Shown: positions 44,314 to 53,731, numbered from the stretch's first letter. The stretch: DNA of 64,000 nt from Calothrix brevissima NIES-22 (GCF_002367995.1 NZ_AP018207.1:1240001-1304000); one strand, 5' to 3'. Numbers and translations: made by a program. Notes: a model not told the origin generated them from the letters alone.

Positions 44314-45255
44314 TTAATCTGCCTCACGCCGCCGGGGTACATCATAAACCATGAAATCATGAGCCATATTAGTATTGGGAAAAATTGCTCTAGCTTCTTG
44401 TAACAAATCCTTCAATTCTATACTGTTACCTGGAGCATAACGCGGGCTGAAATGAGTCATGATTAAGCGATGTGCTTGAGCCGCTAAAGCTGTTTGTGCT
44501 GCCATTGTACTAGTGGAATGTAGCCTTTGAAACGCCATCTCTGCATCTTGATGGGCAAAAGTCGCTTCGTGAATTAACACATCTGCATCCTGTGCTAATT
44601 CCACTGCACCTTCGCAAAATACCGTATCCGTACAATAAGCAATCTTACGGCCAATCTCTGTAGGCCCGCATAATTCTTTACCATCAATTACTCGGCCATC
44701 TGTCAGCGTAACAGTTTCACCGCGCTTGAGTTGACCGTAAATCCGACCTGGGGGAATCTGTAATTCCTTCGCTTTTTCTATATCAAAGCGTCCGGCGCGG
44801 TCTTTTTCTGCTACTCGGTAGCCAAAAGCTGTAATCCGATGATGTAAAGGCCCGCAAGTAACCGTAAATTCATCATCTTCATAAATTACCCCCGGACGGA
44901 CAGCATGAATTTTTACCGGGTAAGAAAAGTGTGTATGGGAGTAACGTAAAGCCGATTGGATATATTCATTTAATCCTGGCGGCCCGTAAATATCTATCTT
45001 TTCAACATTTCCCGCCAAGCCACAACTAGCTAGCAATCCCATCAAGCCAAAAATGTGGTCGCCATGCATGTGGGTAATAAAAATTCGGGATAGTTGGCTG
45101 ATTCTGAGTTCACTCCGCAATAGTTGATGCTGAGTACCTTCGCCACAATCGAATAACCACAGTTCTGCCCTTTGGGGTAATCTTAAGGCAACACTGGAAA
45201 CATTACGCGCTCTTGTGGGTACGCCGGAACTTGTCCCTAAAAATGTGATCTGCAC
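44314..45255 (-). CDS. rnz: ribonuclease Z
   Basis: A 313-residue metallo-beta-lactamase-fold endonuclease that matures tRNA 3' ends. It starts with GTG at 45255 ([21 protein letters not shown], the family N-terminus). Zinc ligands are visible as [11 protein letters not shown] (~61-71), GPLHHRI (~135-141), AYCTDTVF (~208-215) and IMTHFSPRY (~265-273). Residues ~150-175 ([20 protein letters not shown]) form the flexible exosite arm for tRNA binding. Length and motifs are normal for the bacterial short form. Confidence 0.96.
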   Translation of the reverse strand: MQITFLGTSSGVPTRARNVSSVALRLPQRAELWLFDCGEGTQHQLLRSELRISQLSRIFITHMHGDHIFGLMGLLASCGLAGNVEKIDIYGPPGLNEYIQSALRYSHTHFSYPVKIHAVRPGVIYEDDEFTVTCGPLHHRITAFGYRVAEKDRAGRFDIEKAKELQIPPGRIYGQLKRGETVTLTDGRVIDGKELCGPTEIGRKIAYCTDTVFCEGAVELAQDADVLIHEATFAHQDAEMAFQRLHSTSTMAAQTALAAQAHRLIMTHFSPRYAPGNSIELKDLLQEARAIFPNTNMAHDFMVYDVPRRREAD

Positions 45256-45301
45256 AGCGTTTTTTAGTTTTCCTTTGGCTGATTTGGATACTTTATTTTA
45301 T

Positions 45302-45346
45302 TATGGGGCATTGGGCATTGGGCATTGGGCATGGGGCATTGGGTTA
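45302..45346. repeat. GGGCATT heptamer tandem repeat
   Basis: About six GGGCATT/GGGCATG units are present, as at 16375-16395, 49386-49415 and 6798-6818. It is a dispersed cyanobacterial short tandem repeat. Confidence 0.8.
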
Positions 45347-45380
45347 TCGGCGGAACTAGTGCTGCATGGCGTAAATAACC

Positions 45381-45474
45381 ATACCATTTTATAAATTCAT
45401 TTTGATAATCTAGAGTAGTGCGAGCATCTTGCTCGCTGACAAACGCGAGCAAGATGCTCGCACTACAATGGTAT
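45381..45474. repeat. ATACCATT-ended element enclosing a GTAGTGCGAGCATCTTG palindrome
   Basis: The outer ends are ATACCATTT and AATGGTAT. The inner palindrome at 45415-45466 starts GTAGTGCGAGCATCTTGCTC and ends with its reverse complement. The same inner palindrome occurs at 55672-55715 and 61735-61790. Confidence 0.75.
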
Positions 45475-45530
45475 GCTCATTTCCGCCGACCTGTACTAGA
45501 ACATTTATTACCAGTCCGCCGCGATTAGAT

Positions 45531-46373
45531 TTAAGTATGAAATATCACAGTTAATAATGGTAAAAACGCCAGAAGAAAGCCATGCCAGCAATGCAATTTA
45601 ACTGCGGGGATGGGTTCTGGTGGTGCTAAGAGCGCTTCAATTCTTTGTTCTAAGCGATCGCCTGTGGGCGAACCTAAAGCAGCACAACAAATCTCTGATA
45701 ATACTGGTGTATTACTAACTACCATGAGCAGCGATTCTGCTAACACTAAGGGGTCTACTTTGCTGGCTGCATATCCATCGGCGCGGAGTTCGCGCAATAC
45801 TAGCAATTCTTCCCATAAAGAGTCTGTGTTGGGTAACCAGGCAGTACAAGTACGCACCCAACCCAGCCAGAAAAACCAAAAGGTATCTCGGTAATGATAA
45901 TGACCTTGTTCGTGCGCCAAAACACTTTCTAAATGTTCTGGGGAAAGTGTTTGCAGCAATCCTTGACTAACTACTAGTTCGGGATGCCAAAAACCAATTT
46001 GACCGGCGAAGAGTGCTTCTGTGTTTAAGAGGCGGATTTGTCTGTGACCAAAATTTACTAAGGGACAGTTCCGCGCAGATTGGACAGACTGCCAGCCTTG
46101 AATGGTAATTTTGATACAGAAAATGCTAAAAATTCCGAGATAACACAGAGCTAGGAGATAACTACCCCAGCCTGTATACATGCCTGCCATTTTACCTTGA
46201 GGCCCCATACAAAGGACAGCGATCGCAGTCATTAATAGTAGCAAAGGGGGGAAGAGAAATAAAAATAGCGATCGCCGCCAGCGCAGATTCCAATTACCTT
46301 GAGAACCATTCCAAGAGGATCTTAACCCCCAAGCCACTGCCACAGCAGTCAAAATCATGATTAGATGTATCAT
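45531..46373 (-). CDS. M56-family membrane metallopeptidase (BlaR1/MecR1-like)
   Basis: A 280-residue membrane protein with four hydrophobic segments. It has the zinc metallopeptidase motif HEQGHYHYRD (HExxH, residues ~153-162), followed by LRELRADGYAA (~193-203), whose Glu completes the site. M56 peptidases act with BlaI-type repressors, as in the BlaR1/MecR1 systems, by cleaving the repressor after sensing a signal. There is no extracellular penicillin-binding sensor domain here. Its ATG overlaps the stop of the blaI-like gene by four bases, so translation is coupled. Confidence 0.9.
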   Translation of the reverse strand: MIHLIMILTAVAVAWGLRSSWNGSQGNWNLRWRRSLFLFLFPPLLLLMTAIAVLCMGPQGKMAGMYTGWGSYLLALCYLGIFSIFCIKITIQGWQSVQSARNCPLVNFGHRQIRLLNTEALFAGQIGFWHPELVVSQGLLQTLSPEHLESVLAHEQGHYHYRDTFWFFWLGWVRTCTAWLPNTDSLWEELLVLRELRADGYAASKVDPLVLAESLLMVVSNTPVLSEICCAALGSPTGDRLEQRIEALLAPPEPIPAVKLHCWHGFLLAFLPLLTVIFHT

Positions 46374-46789
46374 TTCCCCTCCCTAGCCTGCCTTGCGGCT
46401 TGAATGCGTTTGGCGATCGCTTCTATTTGTTCGCTGGCTGTTTCATCCAGACTATCAGCAAAAGCAGCCACGACATCGGGATTACCTACCGCCAAAAATC
46501 GCTGTAATTGCTCGTGCGCTCTAATTACTTCTGCTTGCTGTTTTGTGACTAAGGGACGCCAATAAAATGCTTTACCTTTTTTATCGCAGACTAGCCAACC
46601 TTTATCGGTAAGGCGGCGCATCACGGTGGTAACAGAGGTGTAAGCTAATTCTCGGTTGGGATCGGACAAAATGCGATCGTGTACATCTTTAACTGTCGCT
46701 GAACCCAATTCCCAAATGATTTGTAAAATTTCTGCTTCTAAAGGGCCTACAGATAGCTGTTTAGGTCGGTAGTCGGGTAATGGAGCCAT
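46370..46789 (-). CDS. BlaI/MecI-family transcriptional repressor
   Basis: A 139-residue winged-helix repressor: LGPLEAEILQIIWELGSATVKDVHDRI (~15-42), then LAYTSVTTVMRRLTDKGWL (recognition helix and wing, ~49-67), and a C-terminal dimerisation helix region. The family represses an operon until cleaved by the linked M56 peptidase, which here is the next gene. No beta-lactamase or penicillin-binding protein gene is adjacent, so the target regulon is unknown. Confidence 0.92.
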   Translation of the reverse strand: MAPLPDYRPKQLSVGPLEAEILQIIWELGSATVKDVHDRILSDPNRELAYTSVTTVMRRLTDKGWLVCDKKGKAFYWRPLVTKQQAEVIRAHEQLQRFLAVGNPDVVAAFADSLDETASEQIEAIAKRIQAARQAREGK

Positions 46790-46867
46790 ATAAATTTTCC
46801 ATTAGAGATGGTGGATAAGTAAGTAGATTAAACGCCCAATTCCCTTGTGAATTTGATTAGCTGAGAC

Positions 46868-46918
46868 GGTCAACAGTCAACAGTCAACAGTCAACAGTCA
46901 ACAGTCAACTGTCAACAG
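46868..46918. repeat. CAGTCAA heptamer tandem repeat, about seven copies
   Basis: The heptamer CAGTCAA repeats in perfect register and ends in CTGTCAACAG. It lies in the gap between the DUF3370 gene and blaI. Confidence 0.9.
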
Positions 46919-46956
46919 CCCTCACCATAGATTGTGCAACTTAAAAACACAATAGC

Positions 46957-48405
46957 TTATATTACAGTTCTCACAGTTAAAACCTGTGGTGGTGTTGAAT
47001 CTGGTGGATAAATTAAATCTACCTGCACTCTACGTTGACTTCCAGGCGCTAGGTTTAGCTGGAGTAAAGGCTCTAAAACCTGGCCTGTTCTGTGCCATAA
47101 ATGTACGTAGCGCGTTTTTTGTTGTCCTTGCTCGTCTAAATAGCGCAATCGCACCGTACCCCGGAAAAAGGGAAAATCTAAGGATGGTTGACGAAAACGC
47201 AGACCACCTTGGGATAATTTATCTTCTTTTAATGGTGTTTCTAATGTGACAGTAACTTTCTGATTTTCTTTAGTTTTATTACTTAAAGGTAAAGTGAGAT
47301 TGTATTCCACTCCATAATTACCATGAGCTTCATAAGCTGTATCTGGATAGCGTACTAACATTTTTGCAGTTTGAATTTGTCCGCTACCCAATTGACCGCC
47401 GCGTAAGGTACCAATAGCATAAGAAATTGCCTCACCGCGTTGGGGAATAGTCAGAGTTTCGGCTTTAGTATTATCTGTCAGTACAGCTGGCCATTGGGAA
47501 CCGCTAGAGACACCTGCTACACGCCCATAAATTAGCGCACCGCCTGTAGCATTGGGAGGAGTGGGAGTTTTATCTCTGGGGCCGGCAAAGTTACCATTAT
47601 TAAGTAAAGCTTGCCATTCTGCTAATGTAGGAGAGCGATCGCTCCCATCAGGATTTTTCTTGGCATACATTGCCAAACTAGCAGCATAAACTTTACCACT
47701 ACTACGCAACCGCATAAAAGTAGACCGACCATTGACAGGCTTTGCTAAATTTCTTACCTCAATGCCATGATTCAGCAATAATCGGCTTTGTCCTGGTGGA
47801 ATAATCAACTTAGCCGGAAACTCTGCTTGGCGTACTCCCCGCAACACATCACTCACCGCACGCGCACCAGGCCCGGAAAAAGCTTTACCATCATTATTTT
47901 CGATGTAGGGCGCTAAAGTAGCAAAAGGCGCATCCTTTAATAAATAACTCGCTGCTTGCAGAACATCTACTGTTACAGGTTTTTTCCCAGGATTATGCAA
48001 CATCACACCCAGGTAGAGAGTCTGTAAATCTTTAGGAGTGTGAGTATAATGATGGGCAAATAAATCAAAGCGTCCCTGAAACGGAAAATTTAGATGTGCG
48101 CCTGGGACTTTTTTACCATTTGGGGGAAATGTAGACAGTAAAATACCTTCTTGTTTCACCCATTCTGGGCTATTGCTATTAAATACGGGGATATTATCCA
48201 GCTTGCCAGGTAAAGGACGGACTTCACCAGCTTGCACAATTACTTGAGGTGTTGGCTTAGGTGAACTTTGAGCAACTACTTGAGAATTATTACCTTCACC
48301 ATTAAAGTTAAAAACTCCGGGTCTAAAAACTTGAGTTAGTGTAATTCCTAATAAAAATAAAAAGATAAATCCAGGTAATTTATACTTAGGCTGAGGCGCT
48401 GGCAT
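46957..48405 (-). CDS. DUF3370 exported protein
   Basis: A 482-residue protein recognised by the DUF3370 block VQAGEVRPLPGKLDNIPVFN SNSPEW followed by EGILLSTFPPNGKKVPGAHL. The N-terminus has one hydrophobic segment (LPGFIFLFLLGITLTQVF, ~9-26), so the protein is probably exported or anchored. Most of the rest is beta-rich (YNLTLPLSNKT, VTVTLETPLKED). The family is largely cyanobacterial and has no known function. It sits upstream of the BlaI/M56 pair in the same direction, 168 bases away. Confidence 0.85.
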   Translation of the reverse strand: MPAPQPKYKLPGFIFLFLLGITLTQVFRPGVFNFNGEGNNSQVVAQSSPKPTPQVIVQAGEVRPLPGKLDNIPVFNSNSPEWVKQEGILLSTFPPNGKKVPGAHLNFPFQGRFDLFAHHYTHTPKDLQTLYLGVMLHNPGKKPVTVDVLQAASYLLKDAPFATLAPYIENNDGKAFSGPGARAVSDVLRGVRQAEFPAKLIIPPGQSRLLLNHGIEVRNLAKPVNGRSTFMRLRSSGKVYAASLAMYAKKNPDGSDRSPTLAEWQALLNNGNFAGPRDKTPTPPNATGGALIYGRVAGVSSGSQWPAVLTDNTKAETLTIPQRGEAISYAIGTLRGGQLGSGQIQTAKMLVRYPDTAYEAHGNYGVEYNLTLPLSNKTKENQKVTVTLETPLKEDKLSQGGLRFRQPSLDFPFFRGTVRLRYLDEQGQQKTRYVHLWHRTGQVLEPLLQLNLAPGSQRRVQVDLIYPPDSTPPQVLTVRTVI

Positions 48406-48494
48406 GAGTGGTGATACTTTCAGGAACTTTAATCTTTAGGATGACATTTTGTAACTACAAGTTCCTAAAAGTATATTTCTGATATTGTGAATTT

Positions 48495-49064
48495 TTAATG
48501 TTGATTTACGCGCTCAAATAACCACAGTGACGAGATAGTACCAACAAAATGTGCTGCAATTCCATTGATATTTGCTACTGCTACAAATACATCAAGGGCG
48601 CGAATAATTTTATAAGGATCTGTAATAGCTACTCCTGGAGGTTGGGAGATAGATTTTGCTACTAACACGCCTATAGTAGAACCAGCGCCTAAGAGATTTA
48701 AAAGCATACCAATTAAAGCGGCGATAATTCCCCAGCGAATTGCTTTCACTGTATCTGCTTTACTAGGATGAAGTGCCGGATTGATATTTCCTAAACGTTT
48801 ACCGATGCGAGTATAACGAAAATCCCAATAAACGCTAAATAATAATACAAGAATTCCACATCCAGCCCAAAAAACGCCCACCCCAAGACCTGCAATTGGT
48901 TGTTCGGCAAAACCTCGACCAGTAGCAGCAAACAATAAAGTTAAGCCAGAAACCACAGCTAGTCCCAACTGTATCCAAAAAGCGATCCAGCCTGTAAGAC
49001 GAATAGTATTAGCGATGCTTTGAATTTCTGGCGCGATCGCTCTTGTTTCTGATTGAGTTTGCAT
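48495..49064 (-). CDS. DUF3611 membrane protein
   Basis: A 189-residue protein with four hydrophobic segments, beginning MQTQSETRAIAPEIQSIANTIRLTGWIAFWIQLGL, as in the DUF3611 family of cyanobacteria and chloroplasts. An in-frame ATG four codons upstream (49076) is an alternative start. Function is unknown; plant relatives are plastid proteins. Confidence 0.85.
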   Translation of the reverse strand: MQTQSETRAIAPEIQSIANTIRLTGWIAFWIQLGLAVVSGLTLLFAATGRGFAEQPIAGLGVGVFWAGCGILVLLFSVYWDFRYTRIGKRLGNINPALHPSKADTVKAIRWGIIAALIGMLLNLLGAGSTIGVLVAKSISQPPGVAITDPYKIIRALDVFVAVANINGIAAHFVGTISSLWLFERVNQH

Positions 49065-49326
49065 ATTACTTTCCATCAGATTACCTCTTCCCCTACCTTA
49101 AGCATATTTCTGCAAGCTGCTCTCATACCCCCACCCCTAGACAGAATCACTACCACATCCAGAGAAATACAATCGCAACTATCTGGAATTACCCAATTAT
49201 CCTTTGGCGAACCAGTTGACAATAAATGTGGTTTTTGTGACAATTTCCACGCGTGAATTACGGTTGACCGTGCCAATTTTAGATTTTAGATTGCCGATTT
49301 TAGATTTTTTTGGTTCATGCCTCACC

Positions 49327-49417
49327 CCTTGTGGGTGAAACAAATCCAAAATCCAAAATCTAAAATCCAAAATCCAAAATTGTTTCAATGCCCAATGCCC
49401 AATGCCCAATGCCCATT
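49327..49417. repeat. AAAATCC and CCCAATG heptamer tandem repeats
   Basis: AAAATCCAAAATCCAAAAT (49346-49380) is followed by four CCCAATG units (49387-49413). A related TTTTAGA array lies at 50046-50076, after tspO. Confidence 0.8.
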
Positions 49418-49555
49418 TGCAGACTGGGGAAATATCTCTGACTGAGGCGAGTAATCAAACTCAAGGATGATGAGAGAACATGGCTAAATAGCCAATATTG
49501 GACTTGAATGTATGAAATTTCGATATTTGCTAGCGATCGCAAAGGATAAAGCAGC

Positions 49556-50029
49556 ATGATTAGATCTTGGATGGTAATAGGCGGCGTAGCTTTCGTAGTT
49601 GCTTTAGCAGCTAATTTGATTACGCCAAGCGATCGCAAATGGTTTCAGCGATTGCAACGACCCAACTGGTTAACTTTTGAAGCCGCAATTCCGATTATTT
49701 GGACTGTAATTTTTATCTGTGGTGCTTGGTCAGCTTATATTATTTGGGAAAAAAACCCAGGAAGCGACGCAACTTGGGTAATGATGGCTTTATACCTACT
49801 TCTAGAAATTGTCACTATTGCCTATACGCCTGTAATGTTTCGCCTCCGTAGCCTAAAAATCGGTACAATTCTTGGCGGTACAGGTTTCATTATCGGTTTA
49901 CTATTAACCCTGGCAGTTTTAAGTACTTCCGGTTGGGCAGCTTTATTATTACTTCCCTACCTAATTTGGAGTCCCATCGGTACTTATACCACCTGGCAGA
50001 TGATTAACCTCAATCCCCAAGCTGCATAA
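49556..50029 (+). CDS. tspO: TspO/MBR family membrane protein
   Basis: A 157-residue five-helix membrane protein of the TspO (tryptophan-rich sensory/translocator) family. It shows WFQRLQRPNWLTFEAAIPIIWTVIFI (~28-53), which matches the conserved Pro-x-Trp region after helix 1, and WSPIGTYTTWQMINLNP at the C-terminal end. The family binds tetrapyrroles and is linked to stress and porphyrin regulation. This protein is slightly divergent in the central helices. It stands alone. Confidence 0.85.
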   Translation: MIRSWMVIGGVAFVVALAANLITPSDRKWFQRLQRPNWLTFEAAIPIIWTVIFICGAWSAYIIWEKNPGSDATWVMMALYLLLEIVTIAYTPVMFRLRSLKIGTILGGTGFIIGLLLTLAVLSTSGWAALLLLPYLIWSPIGTYTTWQMINLNPQAA

Positions 50030-50142
50030 TAACTAGGACAAGGAATTTTAGATTTTAGATTTTAGATTTTAGATTCAAACCCAATCCAAAATCGCAAATC
50101 CAAAATCCAAAATTGAATTGCCCAATGCCCAATCCCTTGTAA

Positions 50143-51048
50143 TTATTTATTTTTGCGGTTACTTTTAAGGAGAAACTGTCGCCTTTTTTCCTGCTGACGT
50201 ACTCTTTTATCTTCCGTAAGGCTGTCAAAACAGTAGGGGCAAGAAATACCTGCTTCATACTGAGGTGAAGTCTTATCTGCTGCGGAAATTGGGCGACCAC
50301 AACTTTGGCACATCTCATAGCTGCCGCTTTCTAAGCCGTGACGCACAGCTACTCGTTCATCAAAGACAAAGCATTCTCCTTCCCACAAGCTTTCTTGGGC
50401 GGGAACTTCTTCTAAATATTTGAGAATGCCGCCTTTGAGGTGATAAACTTCGGCAAAGCCTTGAGATAGCATATAAGATGAGGCTTTTTCGCAGCGAATA
50501 CCACCAGTGCAAAACATAGCTATCTTTTTATGTTTACTGGGGTCAAGGTTATGGCGGACATAATCGGGAAACTCGCGAAATGAGTGAGTTTGTGGATTTT
50601 GTGCCTTCTTAAAAGTGCCAATATTCACCTCGTAATCATTACGGGTGTCAATCACAATTACTTCGGGGTCAGAAATTAACTCATTCCATTCTTGAGGACT
50701 GACATAATTACCCACTTGTTCATTGGGGTCAACTTCCGGCAATCCTAAAGTGACAATTTCTGACTTTAAGCGTACTTTCATCCGCTCAAATGGCAAAGTC
50801 TCTGTGTAAGATTCTTTGTGTTCTAAGTCTGCCAAACGAGGATCTGAACGCAGAAATTCCAAAACTGCGTCAATCGCCTGACGAGAACCAACAATTGTGC
50901 CGTTAATGCCTTCTTGTGCTAACAAAATTGTGCCCTTAATACCTTGCTGTTGACAATAAGACAACCAAGGGTCTCGCATTTCGGCAAAATCTGGCAAACT
51001 GACGAATTTATATAGTGTTGCCACAACTAAGAGATTTTCTTGCTTCAT
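50143..51048 (-). CDS. trhO: tRNA uridine-34 hydroxylase TrhO (rhodanese family)
   Basis: A 301-residue protein. The N-terminal ~95 residues form the conserved UPF0176 domain ([21 protein letters not shown]). The rhodanese domain has the active Cys in [17 protein letters not shown] (~179-195), and a C-terminal zinc-like cluster has CQSCG and CPYC (~258-281). TrhO hydroxylates uridine at tRNA position 34, the first step to 5-methoxyuridine. The gene is divergent from the downstream tRNA-Ala, 71 bases apart. Confidence 0.93.
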   Translation of the reverse strand: MKQENLLVVATLYKFVSLPDFAEMRDPWLSYCQQQGIKGTILLAQEGINGTIVGSRQAIDAVLEFLRSDPRLADLEHKESYTETLPFERMKVRLKSEIVTLGLPEVDPNEQVGNYVSPQEWNELISDPEVIVIDTRNDYEVNIGTFKKAQNPQTHSFREFPDYVRHNLDPSKHKKIAMFCTGGIRCEKASSYMLSQGFAEVYHLKGGILKYLEEVPAQESLWEGECFVFDERVAVRHGLESGSYEMCQSCGRPISAADKTSPQYEAGISCPYCFDSLTEDKRVRQQEKRRQFLLKSNRKNK

Positions 51049-51119
51049 TGCGTTTGTAAATTAACCATATTCAGGTAATATAGTAGAGGCAGCCTAATTA
51101 CCTACCATTTTAATTTTAC

Positions 51120-51192
51120 GGGGGTTTAGCTCAGTTGGTAGAGCGCCTGCTTTGCAAGCAGGATGTCAGCGGTTCGAGTCCGCTAACCTCCA
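51120..51192 (+). tRNA. tRNA-Ala (anticodon TGC)
   Basis: The 73-base cloverleaf has acceptor stem GGGGGTT/AACCTCC with one G-T pair, D-arm GCTC...GAGC, anticodon stem CCTGC/GCAGG with loop TTTGCAA (anticodon TGC at 51153-51155), T-arm AGCGG-TTCGAGT-CCGCT, and discriminator A at 51192. CCA is not encoded. A hairpin GCACCC/GGGTGC (51236-51255) downstream may end its transcript. Confidence 0.98.
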
Positions 51193-51235
51193 TATATCAC
51201 CATAAATTCGCACTTATTGAACAATATAACCATTG

Positions 51236-51262
51236 GCACCCTATTGAGAGGGTGCTTGTTTG
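51236..51262 (+). terminator. hairpin after tRNA-Ala
   Basis: GCACCC pairs with GGGTGC (with extra pairing inside), followed by TTGTTTGTT. It could end both the tRNA transcript and the opposing arsR-like transcript. Confidence 0.55.
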
Positions 51263-51625
51263 TTAGAATACTGCTGTATTGCTACGTATAGCTTTGAGAC
51301 TTTCCGCTTGTTGCAAAATGCGATCGCTAATTCGATTACAAGCTATCTCACACAGTTCAAAAATCATCGGATCGGCAATCTCGTAAAATGCACTAGTTCC
51401 TTTAGGTTGACGAGATAACACCCCAGCCTGAGTTAATACTTTTAGATGCTTAGATAAATTTGCCTGTCCTAAACCAGTTGCATCTGCAATTTCCATAACA
51501 TTCATCGGGCCTGACTTGAGACAGATCAATATCTGTAGCCGACTCACTTCTGATAGCACCTTGAAATACTCAGCCACCGCCGCCATAACTACTGGTTCAG
51601 TCTGAAATGATTTTGTTTTTAGCAT
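51263..51625 (-). CDS. ArsR-family winged-helix regulator
   Basis: A 120-residue repressor: FKVLSEVSRLQILICLKSGPMNVMEIADATGLGQANLSKHLKVLTQAGVLSRQPKGTSAFYEIAD gives helix-turn-helix and beta-wing. The metal-binding CxC box of ArsR/SmtB helix 3 is missing (MEIADATGL there), and the only cysteines are in QILICLK and ELCEIAC near the C-terminus. It may sense redox state, sulfur or metals through those cysteines. Its target is not obvious: the next gene on its strand, beyond the opposite-strand tRNA, is trhO. Confidence 0.88.
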   Translation of the reverse strand: MLKTKSFQTEPVVMAAVAEYFKVLSEVSRLQILICLKSGPMNVMEIADATGLGQANLSKHLKVLTQAGVLSRQPKGTSAFYEIADPMIFELCEIACNRISDRILQQAESLKAIRSNTAVF

Positions 51626-51727
51626 AGGTAATATTTAATCAGTCAGCACAAAAATACTTTATTAATTTTCAGGGTAACTGAAAGTTTTAGCCATTTTCAA
51701 ACCCTTCATAAGCGAAGGGTTAAAGCA

Positions 51728-53056
51728 TCAGACTAAGTGTATCTTACACAGTTCATCAAACAACAAGTTAACAACTTTACTCATCAGCTTTCCTTGGATG
51801 TGCTTACCAGCAAGTAATTTTTCTCCTTGCTCGCTGACGTTTGACTTAAGTGAGTCACGGTAATCAAGTAATTTCTGGGTAGTTGAGTTGTCTGGTAATC
51901 TGCCAGTTTCTACGCCGGTAAGAACATATTGCCAGACGCTAATTCTACACAGTAATGAACCGCTAGCTTTTTCGATCAGACCATCTCCGGATTGTTCTAA
52001 AACAGTACCCATCCCCAAACGCATTTTGAATATATCGCGGCTGCGGTTGCGTTTGATGCGTTTGGTTTCCCCAGCAATTCGCCTGACGATGGTTTCGCCA
52101 TTTTTGCGATCGCGTTCAGTTTTTTTGACTTCTCTTACTTCATACTCAATCACGGGTTTACCATTGACCCCTAGAAATGATTCAAATGGGTAAATCCTGG
52201 TCAACAGACGCGATCGCACTCGTAACCCAAAACCGAATTTATCAAACACGCTCATGTAAGGTTTAAATGCAGTCTCAGTAAGCATTTGTTTGATTCTGGC
52301 TTCTAAGCGCTGCTCGTAAAGTGAAATGTCACACATCCAATCAGCATGTAATTCCAGTATTGGGTTAATCTCAATTCCATACTCGCGGGCAATGGATTTT
52401 TTATAAAGATTGTCGAGCCGAGTTTTTCCGGCTGGTGAAATTTCACTCTTTCTGTTAGCCAACCATCCCCACATTGCTGGTAGTAACCCTAGCTTGGTGG
52501 AAATGCTCCTGGTGTGAGCGACTTCGGGGAACTGCCAAGAGAGAAGCTGGCGGCCATAATTGCTGATTGGCGACTGCACCCTGTTGAGATGTTCAAGTTG
52601 TTGGCACAGGTCACGAAGTTCATCAATGGGTTCTGGGCGATGCATGAGAAAATATCTCATGTTGATTTCTCCAGTTTCCAGCCGATGATCTGGATCGTGA
52701 CCGTAGGCGGCCATTGCCAAAGCATCCGCAGCATCGCTCTTGTTGGGGAGATTTTTACCTCCTCGGTAACGCCTCAACTCTACATGACCCACCCACAAAA
52801 TCTTAATTTCTAGCTTTTTAAGAATAGATGCCCACAACCTTGAATAGTGGTTTCCAGTAGGTTCTAGGATTGCGTAATCTGGCTTGATTTCTGTTAGATA
52901 ATCTGCAAAATCAAAAGCTGATTTTTGCTTTTTTCTAGCATCAGGATTGGAGTAAAAAGCAGGATATAAACTTGATGCTTTATTCCTGGTTTTATGCCAA
53001 TAAGCTTGTAATCCTCCCTTGGGGTCAACTACGATACCAAGACAATCGTCGGTCAG
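51728..53056 (-). pseudogene. IS110-like (DEDD) transposase, 5'-truncated
   Basis: The open frame runs from a stop at 53057-53059 down to 51728. It has no ATG or convincing start in its first ~70 codons; the first usable codon is a TTG at about 52837. Translated, it shows the IS110 N-terminal RuvC-like pattern: LGIVVDPKGGLQAYW, YAILEPTGNHYSRLW and LPNKSDAADALAMAAYG. A C-terminal part follows with FGLRVRSRLLTRIYPFESFLG, corresponding to the Transposase_20 domain. The first acidic motif expected in a full protein (GIDVSK) is therefore missing or very altered. A hairpin AACCCTTC/GAAGGGTT lies 3' at 51700-51721. Most likely it is an inactive remnant. Confidence 0.65.
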
Positions 53057-53161
53057 TTAAACTGCGCTTTATCTGATGCAGCAGTACAAGGCAAGTTGGT
53101 GGACGGAGTACAAAACTTTCTACCTTAATCTGCTTAATTTACTTATTTAGTGAGGTGATTT

Positions 53162-53731
53162 ATGGCAGATATAATTAGCACTGTAGGAACCATTATTGAT
53201 ATTGCTGATGTTATTAGTGATACATTAGGTGGTGGCAGTGGTTCAGGTAGTGGTTCAGGTAGCGGAAGTAGTTCCGGTAGTGGTGGGAGAAAGGGGCCTG
53301 TTAGAGGCGCAAGGCTAGAATATGATATTCCTGCTTTAGGTGGACGGATTTTAATGAAGGAACCATTCGGTAAATGGTTTAATCTCAAACCTACTTACCC
53401 TGAGTATGGGAAGTTTAAATCCGGCCCAAATTCTGGCAAGACATTTACTAAGCGTGCTGGGTTTCGATTCAAAAGCTATCAAATTCTTTTAAAGCCAGGA
53501 ACCAAAATTAAAGTACCTAAAGATAAAGCTCAAGAATCGCGTAGCGGTAAAAATAGCGGTACAGAAGACCGTCAAATGGGTATTATTCAAATTGGTGTTT
53601 CTAGTAACGTTTCTGTACATGAGCTTATTGAGTTTTTAAAAGGAAGTAATAAAGCTTCTAGTATTATTGGTTGTATTTCACCTACCCTAAGAAAATATCA
53701 ATGGGGTGGTGTACTACACAGTGCCCAATAG
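53162..53731 (+). CDS. unrecognised protein with Gly-Ser linker
   Basis: A 189-residue protein with a good ribosome site (GAGGTG, nine bases upstream). A hydrophobic, alternating N-terminus (ADIISTVGTIIDIADVISDTL) is followed by a Gly-Ser run (residues ~25-42: GGGSGSGSGSGSGSSSGSGG) and then a basic alpha/beta region (RLEYDIPALGGRILMKEPFGK, IIQIGVSSNVSVHELIEFLKGS). I do not recognise the family. The linker joins what look like an anchoring or oligomerising helix and a globular domain. It is the first of three co-directional small genes divergent from the transposase remnant; phage-like or mobile cargo is a guess. Confidence 0.6.
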   Translation: MADIISTVGTIIDIADVISDTLGGGSGSGSGSGSGSSSGSGGRKGPVRGARLEYDIPALGGRILMKEPFGKWFNLKPTYPEYGKFKSGPNSGKTFTKRAGFRFKSYQILLKPGTKIKVPKDKAQESRSGKNSGTEDRQMGIIQIGVSSNVSVHELIEFLKGSNKASSIIGCISPTLRKYQWGGVLHSAQ

